64,000 nucleotides of DNA from Saccharopolyspora endophytica (GTDB lineage: Bacteria; Actinomycetota; Actinomycetes; Mycobacteriales; Pseudonocardiaceae), in the NCBI RefSeq assembly GCF_018070075.1, contig NZ_JAGPXE010000011.1, forward strand, positions 1-64,000. The letters run 5' to 3'. Shown here one piece after another: positions 1 to 9,174 of this stretch; within the stretch, counting starts at the first letter, position 1; each line of letters starts with the position of its first letter. Both the position numbers and the translations under genes were made by a program. The notes under the pieces are model-generated. The model was not told where the DNA came from. It made no database searches and was given only the letters and a program-made list of their open reading frames with translations.

Positions 1-170
1 AACCCCGGCAGATCATGGTCGTGCCCGAACTCCCCAAGACCCGCTCCGGCAAGATCATGCGCCGCCTCCTGCGCGACGTCGCCGAAAACCGCGAAGTCGG
101 CGACGTCTCCACACTCGCCGACTCCTCCGTCATGGACCTCATCTCCAAGAACCTCCACACCGGAGACTGA
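1..170 (+). CDS. acsA: Acetyl-CoA synthetase, C-terminal end (5' truncated by window)
   Basis: Only the last 55 codons are present, read from base 3. The stretch [20 protein letters not shown] is the conserved C-terminal lysine motif of AMP-forming acetyl-CoA synthetase, which makes acetyl-CoA from acetate, ATP and CoA. The lysine in TRSGKIMRR is the residue used for adenylation and is the known target of regulatory acetylation in this family. The tail [19 protein letters not shown] is also typical of acetyl-CoA synthetases rather than other acyl-CoA ligases. A strong hairpin follows the stop. The product name is secure at family level; the rest of the gene lies outside the window. Confidence 0.85.
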   Translation, partial: PRQIMVVPELPKTRSGKIMRRLLRDVAENREVGDVSTLADSSVMDLISKNLHTGD

Positions 171-184
171 CCCCGCCACAGCGA

Positions 185-231
185 AACCCCGCCGGTGGAC
201 CGCGTTCTCAGCGCGTCCCACCGGCGGGGTT
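185..231. terminator. Bidirectional terminator between acsA and phoD
   Basis: A perfect 14-bp inverted repeat (AACCCCGCCGGTGG at 185-198, complement at 218-231) encloses a 19-nt loop. It sits between the convergent stops of acsA and the PhoD gene, so it can serve both strands. Confidence 0.75.
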
Positions 232-245
232 CGGCTCCAGGAGCG

Positions 246-1841
246 TCAGCCCTTCTGCACGCCGGGCTTCTCGTTCTCCACGACGTAGGTGGCGCGGGTT
301 TCGATCGGCGCGCCCTCCTCCGTCACGTACGGGACGACGCGGAAGTCGCTGCGCCACTGGTGCTGGTCGACGCTGACCCGGACGTAGCCGCGCTGCGAGT
401 TGATGAACTTCATGTGCGGGTTGGCGGCGAGGAGCCGCTCGGTCTCCTCGGTCGTGTCCCCGCCGTCGCCGCCGCTGGAGATCGAGGTGCCGACGAACTC
501 GCCGGCCACCACGGGCGAGTCCGGGTCGGTGAAGTCGCGCTTGAGGTCCCACGCGTAGTTCTGGTGCCGGTCGCCGGTGATGACCACGAGGTTGCGCACC
601 CCGCGGTCCTGGGCGGCGGCCAGCAGCCGGTCGCGCTCGGCGACGTAGCCGTCCCAGGGGTCCATGAACACGTCGACCGCTTCGCCCGCGTCGCGGTCGG
701 TCTGTCCCATCGGTGCCTGGTTGCCCAGCACCTGCCACTGGGCCTTCGAGCCGGAGAACCCGTCGAGCACCCAATCCCGCTGCGCCGTGCCGAGGATCGT
801 GCGGTCCGGGTTGAAGCGGTCGTCGCAGGAGGCCGACGAACCGTCGCCGCAGGGCTGGTCGTCGCGGTACTGCCGGGTGTCGATCATGGTGAAGTCGGCG
901 AGGGTGCCGTAGGACAGGCGGCGGTGCAGCCGCAGGTCCGGGCCGTCGGGCGTCTGGGCCTGCCGCAGCGGCATGTTCTCGTACATGGCCTGGAACGCGG
1001 CGGCCCTGCGCTTCCGGAACACCGCCGGGTCCTGGTCCGGCTCGTCGTCGACCTGCGAGAGGTCACCCGCCCAGTTGTTCTCGACCTCGTGGTCGTCCAT
1101 CGTCATGATCCACGGGAAGCGCGCGTGCGCCCGCTGCAGCGGCGCCTCGGCCTTGTAGAGCCCGTACTGCAGGCGGTAGCGGGCGAGGTCGAAGGTCTCG
1201 GAGTGGAACTTCGGGTCGGTGGTGACGCCGCGCTTGTTGTCCTCCACGCCGTACTCGTAGATGTAGTCGCCGAGGTGGACCACGAGGTCGAGGTCCTCCT
1301 CCGCCATGTGGTCGTAGGCGGTGAAGTAGCCGTCCTGCCACGCCTGGCACGAGGCGAACGCGAAGTTCAGCGCGCTCGGCGCAGCCGTGAGCGCCGGTGT
1401 TGTCCTGGTCCGGCCCGCCATCGAGATCTCGCCACCGGCGCGGAAGCGGTAGAAGTACTCCCGGTCGGGTTCGAGCCCGGTGATCTCGGGGTGCACCGAG
1501 TGCCCGAGCTCGGGGCTCGCCACGACGCTGTCCCGGCGGACGACCTCGGCGAACTTCTCGTCGGTGGCGACCTCGTACTCCACCCGGACCGGCTCCGGCG
1601 CCATGCCGCCGCTGCCGTCCTCGGCGAACGGGTCGGTGGCCAGTCGCGTCCACAGCACCACCCCGTCCGGCAGCGGGTCGCCCGAGGCCACCCCCAGCGT
1701 GAACGGGTTCCCCGCGCGCAGCGGGGACGCGAACGAGCTCGCCGTGCTCCACGTCCCGGTGCCGAGGAGCACGGCCGCGGCCCCGGCCGTGCCGTAGCCG
1801 AGGAAACGACGTCGGGAAACGTTCCGCGCACGCGAGCCCAT
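246..1841 (-). CDS. phoD: PhoD-family alkaline phosphatase/phosphodiesterase, Tat-exported
   Basis: A 531-residue secreted metallophosphatase that releases phosphate from phosphomono- or diesters outside the cell. The N-terminus has a twin-arginine signal (SRRRFLGYG followed by a hydrophobic Ala/Val/Leu stretch and an Ala-rich cleavage region). A PhoD N-terminal beta domain follows (NPFTLGVASGDPLPDGVVLW). The metal-binding catalytic motifs are in order: VVHLGDYIYEYG, TMDDHEVENNW and ITGDRHQN. Length fits the family. The ATG at 1841 is chosen over an in-frame start at 1934 because GGAG lies seven bases upstream and the Tat signal then starts close to the N-terminus. Exported phosphatases are usually under phosphate-starvation control; no unambiguous PHO box is visible here. 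Confidence 0.9.
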   Translation of the reverse strand: MGSRARNVSRRRFLGYGTAGAAAVLLGTGTWSTASSFASPLRAGNPFTLGVASGDPLPDGVVLWTRLATDPFAEDGSGGMAPEPVRVEYEVATDEKFAEVVRRDSVVASPELGHSVHPEITGLEPDREYFYRFRAGGEISMAGRTRTTPALTAAPSALNFAFASCQAWQDGYFTAYDHMAEEDLDLVVHLGDYIYEYGVEDNKRGVTTDPKFHSETFDLARYRLQYGLYKAEAPLQRAHARFPWIMTMDDHEVENNWAGDLSQVDDEPDQDPAVFRKRRAAAFQAMYENMPLRQAQTPDGPDLRLHRRLSYGTLADFTMIDTRQYRDDQPCGDGSSASCDDRFNPDRTILGTAQRDWVLDGFSGSKAQWQVLGNQAPMGQTDRDAGEAVDVFMDPWDGYVAERDRLLAAAQDRGVRNLVVITGDRHQNYAWDLKRDFTDPDSPVVAGEFVGTSISSGGDGGDTTEETERLLAANPHMKFINSQRGYVRVSVDQHQWRSDFRVVPYVTEEGAPIETRATYVVENEKPGVQKG

Positions 1842-1999
1842 GAGATCTCCACAGGTAGACGACCGACCAACGGTGAGATCGTTGAGCGTAAACATGTCCG
1901 CAGCCAATCGTGTGGGTTTCTCACGAATTAACACCCGCCGAGATCAGGACCCCGTCCGCGCTGATCGTTATAACCTCTCTCCTCCTGGAGACGTCTTGT

Positions 2000-2011
2000 T
2001 GATCGCGATCA
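2000..2011. promoter_or_regulatory. Perfect 12-bp palindrome in the phoD/gntR intergenic region
   Basis: TGATCGCGATCA is a perfect palindrome in the 284-bp region between divergent phoD and gntR. It may be an operator for either gene; no partner protein can be named. Confidence 0.3.
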
Positions 2012-2090
2012 GACCGCGATCCGGCCCTCCGACCGCGTCTTCGCTTGTGAAATAGCCCATCCCGCTGACGACGAGAATCCGCACGGCCGA

Positions 2091-2105
2091 CTTGTAGGCT
2101 ATAAG
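2091..2105. promoter_or_regulatory. Likely GntR-type operator upstream of gntR-MFS
   Basis: CTTGTAGGCTATAAG is a 15-bp inverted repeat (arms CTTGTAG and CTATAAG, one mismatch) whose end lies 20 bases before the gntR start. FCD-type GntR proteins commonly autoregulate through sites of this size and shape, so autoregulation is likely but inferred. Confidence 0.45.
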
Positions 2106-2125
2106 CGAGCCAGGAGGTCACCGAG

Positions 2126-2791
2126 ATGTCAGAACCCGCAGCGCCGCTGACGACCAAGAGCGACGTCGCCTACGACAAGGTGCGGGAGAAGATACTCTCC
2201 GGCGACCTCCCACCCGGATCGGTGATCAACCAGGCCACGCTCGCGCGCGCCATCGGCATCAGCACCACCCCGCTCCGCGAAGCGCTGCGCCGGCTCAAGG
2301 CCGAAGGCCTGGTCGAGCTCGGCGCGCACCGCGACGCCAAGGTCACCGAGCTCAGGGCCGAGGAGAACCGCGATCTGCTGGAGATGCGCCACTCCCTCGA
2401 CCCCCTGGCCGCCTCGCTGGCCGCGCAGCGGCGCACCAAGGACGACATCGCCGCGATCCGCGCGTCCCTGGACGGGTTGCGCGCGATGCCCTCGAACCCG
2501 GACTGCGAACAGCTGCTGCACCACCGCCGCTACCACCGCGCGCTCTACCGCGCCTCGCACAACGAGCTGCTCATCGACGCGCTGGAAGGCCTGTGGGACA
2601 AGGCGGACCGCTACCGCAGGTTCGCCCTGGAGGTCGACCGCGGGCCGGAGGCGCGCGCCAAGAAGGACGAGGAGCACCGGATGCTGGCCGAGACCATCAT
2701 CGCCGGTGACTCCGAGGCAGCCGCAGCCGTGATGACCGAGCACATCGACACCAGCCTCGCGGCCCGAGCGAGCCACCGCCTGCACCGATGA
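2126..2791 (+). CDS. GntR/FadR-family (FCD) transcriptional regulator
   Basis: A 221-residue DNA-binding regulator. Residues about 10-75 form the winged helix-turn-helix (VREKILSGDLPPGSVINQ, then LAxAIGISTTPLREALRRL, the classic GntR recognition region). The C-terminal all-helical part is the FCD ligand domain with the usual metal-site histidine region (HHRRYHRALYRASHN). AGGAGG precedes the ATG. Its stop overlaps the start of the downstream MFS transporter by 4 bp (ATGA), so the two are translationally coupled. The regulator probably controls export or uptake of its ligand through that transporter; the ligand is unknown. Confidence 0.88.
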   Translation: MSEPAAPLTTKSDVAYDKVREKILSGDLPPGSVINQATLARAIGISTTPLREALRRLKAEGLVELGAHRDAKVTELRAEENRDLLEMRHSLDPLAASLAAQRRTKDDIAAIRASLDGLRAMPSNPDCEQLLHHRRYHRALYRASHNELLIDALEGLWDKADRYRRFALEVDRGPEARAKKDEEHRMLAETIIAGDSEAAAAVMTEHIDTSLAARASHRLHR

Positions 2792-3951
2792 TCAACGCGA
2801 ACCGCCAGGTCTGGGCGCTGCTCGGCCACGCCACGCTCACCCAGCTCATCACCTTCGTCCTGCGTCCCGCCACCACCTACCGAGCGCTCGAACTCGGCGT
2901 TCCGGCGTCGTGGCTCGGCGTGCTCTCCGGCAGCTTCGCCCTCGTCCCGCTCGTGCTGGCGCTGCCGGCCGGGCACATCGTCGACCGGCTCGGCGAACGA
3001 CGGGTGATGTTCGCCGGCAGCCTGCTGATGTGCGCCGCGGGCACCGTGCTGCTCGCGCTCGGCCACACCGTGCCCGGCCTCGTCGCCGGCAGCGTCGTGC
3101 TCGGCACCGCGCACCTGGGAGCGATCGTCGGTCAGCAGGCGCTGGTGGCCAACAGCACGACGACGAGCCGGATGGACTCCGCGTTCGGCTACTACACCTT
3201 CGCCGCCTCGCTCGGCCAGGCCGCCGGACCGCTGATGATCGTGGCTTTCGGTGGGACGCAGGCCATCCCGGACACCACACCGATCTTCCAGGCCGGCATC
3301 GTCGTCGCGATCGCGCTGTTCGCCCTGACCTTCGCCATCGAGAGCACCAGAACCGAACGCGGCCCGGCCACCACCGAGAACGTCGGCGTGCGCCAACTGC
3401 TCCGGCTGCCGGGACTGGCCGGAGCGCTGCTGACGGCGTGCGCGGTGCTCGCCGCGGTCGACATCTCCCTGGTCTACCTGCCCGCGCTCGGAGCCGAACG
3501 CGGGATCGCCTCGTCGCTGATCGGCACGCTGCTGGTGCTGCGCGCCGCCTCGTCGATGGCCTCGCGGTTCTTCCTCGGACGGCTCTCGGAGGCGATCGGG
3601 CGCCGCCGCCTGCTGATCCTGAGCATCTTCGGCGCCGCCGCCGGCATCACCGTCGCCGCCGCCCCCGTGCCGGTGTGGCTGCTGCTGCTCGCGGTCACCG
3701 TCGCCGGTTTCGGGCTCGGCGTCGGACAGCCGCTGACGATGTCCTGGCTCGCCGAATCCGCCCCACCGGGCGCTCGCGGCCGCGCGATGTCGTTGCGGCT
3801 CACCGGAAACCGCGCGGGCCAGGTCATCATCCCCGGAGCCATCGGGATGGTCGCGGCCGGACTCGGAGCCGCAGGTGTTCTCTGGGTGACCGCCGCCGGA
3901 CTCGCCCTCACCGGCGTCCTCGCCCGAAACCTCCCGGTCAACCGCCCCTGA
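2788..3951 (+). CDS. MFS transporter coupled to the GntR regulator
   Basis: A 387-residue polytopic inner-membrane protein with about 12 hydrophobic segments. The major facilitator motif A between helices 2 and 3 is visible (GHIVDRLGERRVMFAG), and a related loop lies in the second half (RLSEAIGRRRLLILS). The start codon overlaps the gntR stop (ATGA), so it is made from the same transcript. Proteins of this size are usually proton-driven drug or metabolite exporters or uptake carriers; the substrate cannot be read from the sequence. No frameshift or truncation is seen. Confidence 0.82.
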   Translation: MINANRQVWALLGHATLTQLITFVLRPATTYRALELGVPASWLGVLSGSFALVPLVLALPAGHIVDRLGERRVMFAGSLLMCAAGTVLLALGHTVPGLVAGSVVLGTAHLGAIVGQQALVANSTTTSRMDSAFGYYTFAASLGQAAGPLMIVAFGGTQAIPDTTPIFQAGIVVAIALFALTFAIESTRTERGPATTENVGVRQLLRLPGLAGALLTACAVLAAVDISLVYLPALGAERGIASSLIGTLLVLRAASSMASRFFLGRLSEAIGRRRLLILSIFGAAAGITVAAAPVPVWLLLLAVTVAGFGLGVGQPLTMSWLAESAPPGARGRAMSLRLTGNRAGQVIIPGAIGMVAAGLGAAGVLWVTAAGLALTGVLARNLPVNRP

Positions 3952-4076
3952 ACAGCCGCCGGCTCGGTCTGATCCGCAGCGGCGGAACGCGGTGCCACGC
4001 CCGCGTCATGAACACTTCACCGGCTGGTCAACCGCAGGAACCCGAGAACGTTCCGCGCGCCGTCGAGCCTGGGCCC

Positions 4077-5339
4077 ATGACCCCGACAACGCGACGCACG
4101 CGCCGATCGCCCGCTCTCGCGGCGGGACTCGCGATCGCGGCCGTCCTCCCCTTCCTCCCGACGAGCAGCGCCGACGCCGAGGGCGACCGGCTCCCGCTCG
4201 GCGACCCCGACCTGGCGGAGACGCGGTCGACGCATGCGCTCGCCGAGGGCGTCGAGCTGACGCGGATCGTCCGAGGAACCGAGCCCGCCCCGCCCGACCA
4301 GATCAACACCACCACCCGCGGTCCCTGGGTGGTCAACGTGCTCGCCATCGATCCCGCCCAGGCCAAGGGCCACGTCGAAGCGACCTACGGCCCCGATCTC
4401 GCACCGGTCGAGAAGACCACCGACCTGGTGCGCCACTCGGGCGCCTTGGCCGGGGTCAACGCCTCCTTCTTCACCTTCTCCGCGAATCCGCAGTACCCCG
4501 GTGACCCGGTCGGCCTGGGCGTCTACGGCGGCAAGCTGCTCAGCGAACCGACCACCACCGAGGCCGAAGCCGACCTCATCGTCGACAGCAACAGCGACGA
4601 GGTCCTCATGGGCCGCACCACCTGGTCCGGGTCGGTGCGCAACCGCCAGACCGAGGCCACCACGCCGCTCGAACACCTCAACCACCCGCCGGTGATCCCG
4701 GCCGAGTGCGCCGAGCTGCCCGACCAGACGCAGTGCGCGCAGCCGGGCGACGTGGTCCTGTTCAACCCCGAGTTCGGCCCCACCCCGTCCGGGCACGGCA
4801 CCGAAGTGGTGCTGGACCAGCGCGGATGCGTCGTGCGCACCTCCCCGGCACGCGGCACGACCCTCGCACCCGACCAGACCTCGCTGCAGGCGACCGGGCG
4901 GGACGCGGCAGCGCTGCTGGCCCTCACCGCGCGGGGTTGCCTCGACACGTCCTCGACCTTGACCGACGAGAACGGCGACCAAATCGACCTGCGACCGGGC
5001 CTGTTCGGCGTCAACGGCCGCTACCGGCTGATGACCGGCGGCGAGGTGGTCGTGCCGCCGGGCTCCGGTGACTTCTTCGCGCGCAACCCGCGCACCATCG
5101 CCGGAACCACCCCGGACGGCACGATCCTGCTGGCCACCATCGACGGGAGGCAGACCACCAGCGTCGGCACCACGATGGACGAGACCGCCGCCGTCGCCCA
5201 GGCGCTGGGCCTGACCGACGCGGTCAACCTCGACGGCGGTGGCTCCACCACCATGTCGGTCGACGGCACCCTCACCAACAAGCCCAGCGGCAGCGAGGAG
5301 CGCGCCGTCGGCGACGCACTCGTCTACGTCGAGGACTAG
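4077..5339 (+). CDS. Exported phosphodiester glycosidase (NAGPA/DUF2233 family)
   Basis: About 420 residues. The N-terminus is a signal peptide (Arg-rich, then ALAAGLAIAAVLPFLP and an Ala cleavage region). The C-terminal half has the NAGPA signature: RTIAGTTPDG, ATIDGRQTTSVG, LDEtAAVAQALG-like, and VNLDGGGSTTMSVDG. GVNASFFTF in the middle is also characteristic. The human relative removes GlcNAc from phosphodiester-linked sugars; bacterial members act on wall- or lipid-linked glycosyl phosphodiesters, so an envelope role is likely. An upstream ATG at 4008 is in frame, but the one at 4077 starts the signal peptide directly; neither has a strong ribosome-binding site. A long terminator follows immediately. 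Confidence 0.8.
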   Translation: MTPTTRRTRRSPALAAGLAIAAVLPFLPTSSADAEGDRLPLGDPDLAETRSTHALAEGVELTRIVRGTEPAPPDQINTTTRGPWVVNVLAIDPAQAKGHVEATYGPDLAPVEKTTDLVRHSGALAGVNASFFTFSANPQYPGDPVGLGVYGGKLLSEPTTTEAEADLIVDSNSDEVLMGRTTWSGSVRNRQTEATTPLEHLNHPPVIPAECAELPDQTQCAQPGDVVLFNPEFGPTPSGHGTEVVLDQRGCVVRTSPARGTTLAPDQTSLQATGRDAAALLALTARGCLDTSSTLTDENGDQIDLRPGLFGVNGRYRLMTGGEVVVPPGSGDFFARNPRTIAGTTPDGTILLATIDGRQTTSVGTTMDETAAVAQALGLTDAVNLDGGGSTTMSVDGTLTNKPSGSEERAVGDALVYVED

Positions 5340-5342
5340 GAC

Positions 5343-5384
5343 GCCGAGAGGAGTTGCCCGTCGGGACGGGCAACTCCTCTCGGC
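5343..5384. terminator. Bidirectional terminator between the phosphodiester glycosidase and dnaE
   Basis: A perfect 18-bp inverted repeat (5343-5360 and 5367-5384) with a 6-nt loop follows the glycosidase stop and precedes the convergent dnaE stop. It is one of the strongest hairpins in the window. Confidence 0.8.
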
Positions 5385-5410
5385 ACGTCCTCAGCGGCCG
5401 GAACAGCCGG

Positions 5411-8400
5411 TCAGCGCCCGGCGCGCTCCACCGCGATGCCGCGCACGGACTTGAGCTCCGAGACCAGCTCGGTGCACACGTTGACCGGCCACTCCGGCAG
5501 CTCCAGCCGCGTCTTGCCGAGGTGCACGTGCACGGGCGTGGTCCCCTTGTGCGCGGTCAACGTCTGCTTGAGCTCGCTGATCACCTCGGCGTTGAGCTTG
5601 CGGGAGTCCGCCTTGAGCACCAGGGGCGGTTCGCTGCCCGGATCGGTCTCGGCCGCGGTGATGTCGATCGGGACCGCGTCGGAGGCGAACACGCTGATCT
5701 CTCCCTCGCGCTCGTTGACCCGGCCCTTGACCGCCAGCGCGTTGTCCTCGACCAGGCAGTCGGCGAACATCTCGTAGGACTTCGGGAAGAACAGCACCTC
5801 GATGCTGGCTTCGAAGTCCTCCAGCGTGACGATGGCCCAGGGCTGACCGTTCTTGTTCAGCCGCCGCTGGATGCCGGAGATCATGCCGGCGATCTTGGGC
5901 TGCTGCTCCTTGCTGCCGTACCCGCTGGGTTCGCGCTCGCCGCCGACGAGCTCGGCGATGCTGGTGTCCTGGTACGGCGCCAGCAGCCGCTCGGCACCGT
6001 CGAGCGGGTGCGCGGAGACGTACAGCCCCAGCATCTCGCGCTCGTAGGCCAGCAGCTGCTTGCGCGGCCACTCCTCGTCGGTGAACTGCAGGTGCGCCAA
6101 CGGCGAGGTGTCCTCGCTGGGACCGGAGTCATCGCCCCCGAACAGGTCGAACTGGCCCATCGCCTGCTGGCGCTTGAGCCCGATCACCGCATCGACCCCG
6201 GCCTCGTGGTGGGCGTTGAGCGACATCCGCGTGTGCTGGAGCGAGTCGAACGCACCGGCCTTGATCAGCGACTCGATGACCCGCTTGTTGCACGCGGTGA
6301 TCTCGATCTTGTCGAGGAAGTCCGAGAACGACGAGAACTTCCCCTTCTCCTCGCGGGAGGCGATGACCGACTCGACCACGTTGGCGCCGACGTTGCGGAT
6401 CGCGCCCATGCCGAAGCGGATGCGCCCCTCGACCGCGGTGTGCTCGGTCATGGACTCGTTCACGTCCGGCGGCAGCACCTGGATGCTCATGCGCCGGCAC
6501 TCCGACAGGTAGACGGCCGTCTTGTCCTTGTTGTTGCTGTTGGCGGTCAGCAACGCGGCCATGTACTCGGCCGGGTAGTGGGCCTTGAGGTAGGCGGTCC
6601 AGTAGGTCACCAGCCCGTAGGCGGCGGCGTGGGACTTGTTGAACGCGTACCCGGCGAAGGGGAGGACGGTCGCCCACAGCTGGTCGATCGCGGCCTTGGA
6701 GTAGCCGCGCTCCTTCATACCGGCCTCGAACCGGGCGAACTGCTCGTCCATCACCTCCTTCTTCTTCTTGCCCATCGCGCGTCGGAGCAGGTCGGCTTGT
6801 CCGAGCGTGTACCCGGCGACCTTCTGGGCGATCGCCATGATCTGCTCCTGGTAGACGATCAGACCGTAGGTCTCGCCCAGGATGTCCTTCAGCGGTTCGT
6901 CGAGCTCCGGGTGGATCGGCTCGACCGGCTTCTTGCCGTTCTTGCGGTCGGCGTAGTCCAGGTGCGCGTTGACGTCCATCGGACCCGGCCGGTACAGCGC
7001 CACGCACGCGACGATGTCGCCGAACCGGGTCGGCTGCATGCGCTTGAGCAGCGACTGCATGCCGCCACCTTCGAGCTGGAACACTCCCAGGCTCTCGCCC
7101 CGCCCCAGCATCTCGTAGGTCGCGTCGTCGTCCAGCGGGATGTCGAGGGGTTCGACCTCGGTGGCGTGGTTGGTCTTCACCATCCGCACGGTGTCGTCGA
7201 TCGTGGTCATGTTGACCAGGCCCAGGATGTCGATCTTGAGCAGGCCGACGTCCTCGCACTGCGGACCGTCCCAGCCGGTGATGATCTCGCCGTCGTCGCG
7301 CTTCCACAGCGGCAGCACGTCGAGCAGCGGCTCGCGCGAGATGATGTGCGCGCAGGCGTGCACGCCCGCGTTGCGGATCAGGCCCTCCAGCCCGCGCGCG
7401 GTGTCGAAGATCTTGCCGATCTGCGGATCGGTCTCGATCAGGGAGCGGACCTCGGCGGCTTCCGGGTAGCGCTCGTGGTCGGGGTCGACGATCCCCGACA
7501 GCGGGATGTCCTTGGCCGCGATCGGCGCGGGCAGCGCCTTGGAGAACTGGTCGGCCAGCTGGAAACCCGCCTGCCCCATGTGCACCCGAGCGGCGTCCTT
7601 GAACGCGGCCTTGGTCTTAATCGTGCCGTAGGTGATGACCTTGGCGAAGAACTCCTCGCCGTACTTCTCCTTGGCGTACTGGATGACCCGCTCGCGCTGG
7701 CGCTCGTCGAAGTCGATGTCGATGTCGGGCGGCGAGTCGCGCTCGGGGTTGAGGAACCGCTCGAACAGCAGCCCGTGCTGGAGCGGATCGATGTCGATGA
7801 TGTGCAGCACGTACGACAGCAGCGCGCCCGCCGCCGAACCACGGCCCGGCCCCACCCGGATGCCGTTGTTCTTGGCCCACCGGATCATGTCGCCGACCAC
7901 CAGGAAGTACGAGCTGTACCCCTTCTCGGTGATGACCTTGAGCTCCCACTCGAGCTGGTCGCGGTACTCCTGGGTGAACGCGCCGTCCTTGAAACGACTC
8001 GGGATGAACGACTCGACCTCGTCGCGCAGCATCTCCACGTCGGTGCGGCCGGCCTCGACCTTCGCCTGCGGCATCCGGTTGTGCGCGGCGAACGCCTCCT
8101 CGTAGCCCTCCACCATCTCGGTGATCAGCAGCGTGCTGTCGGCAGCGCCCGGGACCTCGGTGTCCCAGTACTCGCGCATCTCCTCCGAGCTCTTGATGTG
8201 GTAGCCGTCGCCGTTGAACTTGAACCGGTCGGTGTCGGCGATCATGGAGCGCGTCTGCAGGCACAGCAGCGCGTCGTGGTGCCCGGCCTGGTCGTTGGTC
8301 ACGTAGTGGCTGTCGTTGGTCGCCACGGTCCGCAGGTCCAGCTGCTGGGCGATGTCGAGCAGCTCACCGCGGATGTTGCGCTCCATCTGGATGCCGTGGT

Positions 8401-9001
8401 CCATGACCTCGATGAAGAACCGGTCGGCCCCGAAGATGTCCTTGTAGTCCGAGGCGGCCTGCAGCGCCTCCTGCTTCTGGCCCAGCCGCAGCCGGGTCAG
8501 GATCTCCCCCGCCAGGCACCCGGAGGTGGCGATGATGCCCTCGGCGTGCTCGGCGATCAGCTCCTTGTCCATCCGCGGCTTGCGGAAGAACCCCTCCATG
8601 CTGGCCAGCGACGACAGCCGGAACAGGTTGCGCAGGCCGGTGGAGTTCTGGGCGAGCATCGTCATGTGCGTGTAGGCACCGGCGCCGGAGACGTCGCCGC
8701 TCTCGCCGTACTCGTCGACCTCCTTCTTCCCGGTTCGCGCCCGCGCGCCCCAGAACACCGGCTTCTTGTGGAACCGGCTCTCCGGAGCGATGTAGGCCTC
8801 GATGCCGATGATCGGCGTCACCCCGGCCTTGACGGCCTTCTTGTAGAAGGAGTGAGCGCCGTACATGTTGCCGTGGTCGGTCATCGCCACCGCGGGCTGT
8901 TCGAGCCGAGCGACCTCGGCGAACAGCGCATCGTGCTTGGCAGCACCGTCGAGCATCGAGAACTCGGTGTGCACGTGCAGGTGAACGAACTGATCAGACA
9001 C
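5411..9001 (-). CDS. dnaE: DNA polymerase III alpha subunit (replicative, DnaE1 type)
   Basis: A 1196-residue replicative polymerase. The N-terminal PHP domain starts at once (HLHVHTEFSMLDGAAK, then MTDHGNMYGA), with the histidines that in actinobacterial DnaE1 support metal-dependent proofreading. The palm catalytic aspartates are in PDIDIDFDERQRERV around residue 420. The fingers and tandem helix-hairpin-helix region follow (GYAFNKSHAAAYGLV). A C-terminal OB fold is seen near KNGQPWAIVTLEDF. Length fits DnaE1 rather than the longer error-prone DnaE2 arrangement. The gene stands alone on the minus strand and is almost certainly essential. Confidence 0.97.
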   Translation of the reverse strand: MSDQFVHLHVHTEFSMLDGAAKHDALFAEVARLEQPAVAMTDHGNMYGAHSFYKKAVKAGVTPIIGIEAYIAPESRFHKKPVFWGARARTGKKEVDEYGESGDVSGAGAYTHMTMLAQNSTGLRNLFRLSSLASMEGFFRKPRMDKELIAEHAEGIIATSGCLAGEILTRLRLGQKQEALQAASDYKDIFGADRFFIEVMDHGIQMERNIRGELLDIAQQLDLRTVATNDSHYVTNDQAGHHDALLCLQTRSMIADTDRFKFNGDGYHIKSSEEMREYWDTEVPGAADSTLLITEMVEGYEEAFAAHNRMPQAKVEAGRTDVEMLRDEVESFIPSRFKDGAFTQEYRDQLEWELKVITEKGYSSYFLVVGDMIRWAKNNGIRVGPGRGSAAGALLSYVLHIIDIDPLQHGLLFERFLNPERDSPPDIDIDFDERQRERVIQYAKEKYGEEFFAKVITYGTIKTKAAFKDAARVHMGQAGFQLADQFSKALPAPIAAKDIPLSGIVDPDHERYPEAAEVRSLIETDPQIGKIFDTARGLEGLIRNAGVHACAHIISREPLLDVLPLWKRDDGEIITGWDGPQCEDVGLLKIDILGLVNMTTIDDTVRMVKTNHATEVEPLDIPLDDDATYEMLGRGESLGVFQLEGGGMQSLLKRMQPTRFGDIVACVALYRPGPMDVNAHLDYADRKNGKKPVEPIHPELDEPLKDILGETYGLIVYQEQIMAIAQKVAGYTLGQADLLRRAMGKKKKEVMDEQFARFEAGMKERGYSKAAIDQLWATVLPFAGYAFNKSHAAAYGLVTYWTAYLKAHYPAEYMAALLTANSNNKDKTAVYLSECRRMSIQVLPPDVNESMTEHTAVEGRIRFGMGAIRNVGANVVESVIASREEKGKFSSFSDFLDKIEITACNKRVIESLIKAGAFDSLQHTRMSLNAHHEAGVDAVIGLKRQQAMGQFDLFGGDDSGPSEDTSPLAHLQFTDEEWPRKQLLAYEREMLGLYVSAHPLDGAERLLAPYQDTSIAELVGGEREPSGYGSKEQQPKIAGMISGIQRRLNKNGQPWAIVTLEDFEASIEVLFFPKSYEMFADCLVEDNALAVKGRVNEREGEISVFASDAVPIDITAAETDPGSEPPLVLKADSRKLNAEVISELKQTLTAHKGTTPVHVHLGKTRLELPEWPVNVCTELVSELKSVRGIAVERAGR

Positions 9002-9174
9002 GCGGGCGTCTCCGGCTGTGAATCGAGGGCTGGACGGAGAAGAACTCTATCCGCCCGACGCGACTCGCCCTCACATCACCACACCTCGTGTTGCCATCCA
9101 GGCACGATGCTCCTGACCAGGCCGTTCACGCATTTCCCCACGTCCGCGCGTGTTGCGCGAGTCACCGGATCCAG

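Noticed and set aside
2910..4076. N-terminal extension of the phosphodiester glycosidase frame into the MFS gene
   Set aside because: The extension is Arg/Ala-rich shadow sequence of the MFS gene; the signal peptide marks the real start.
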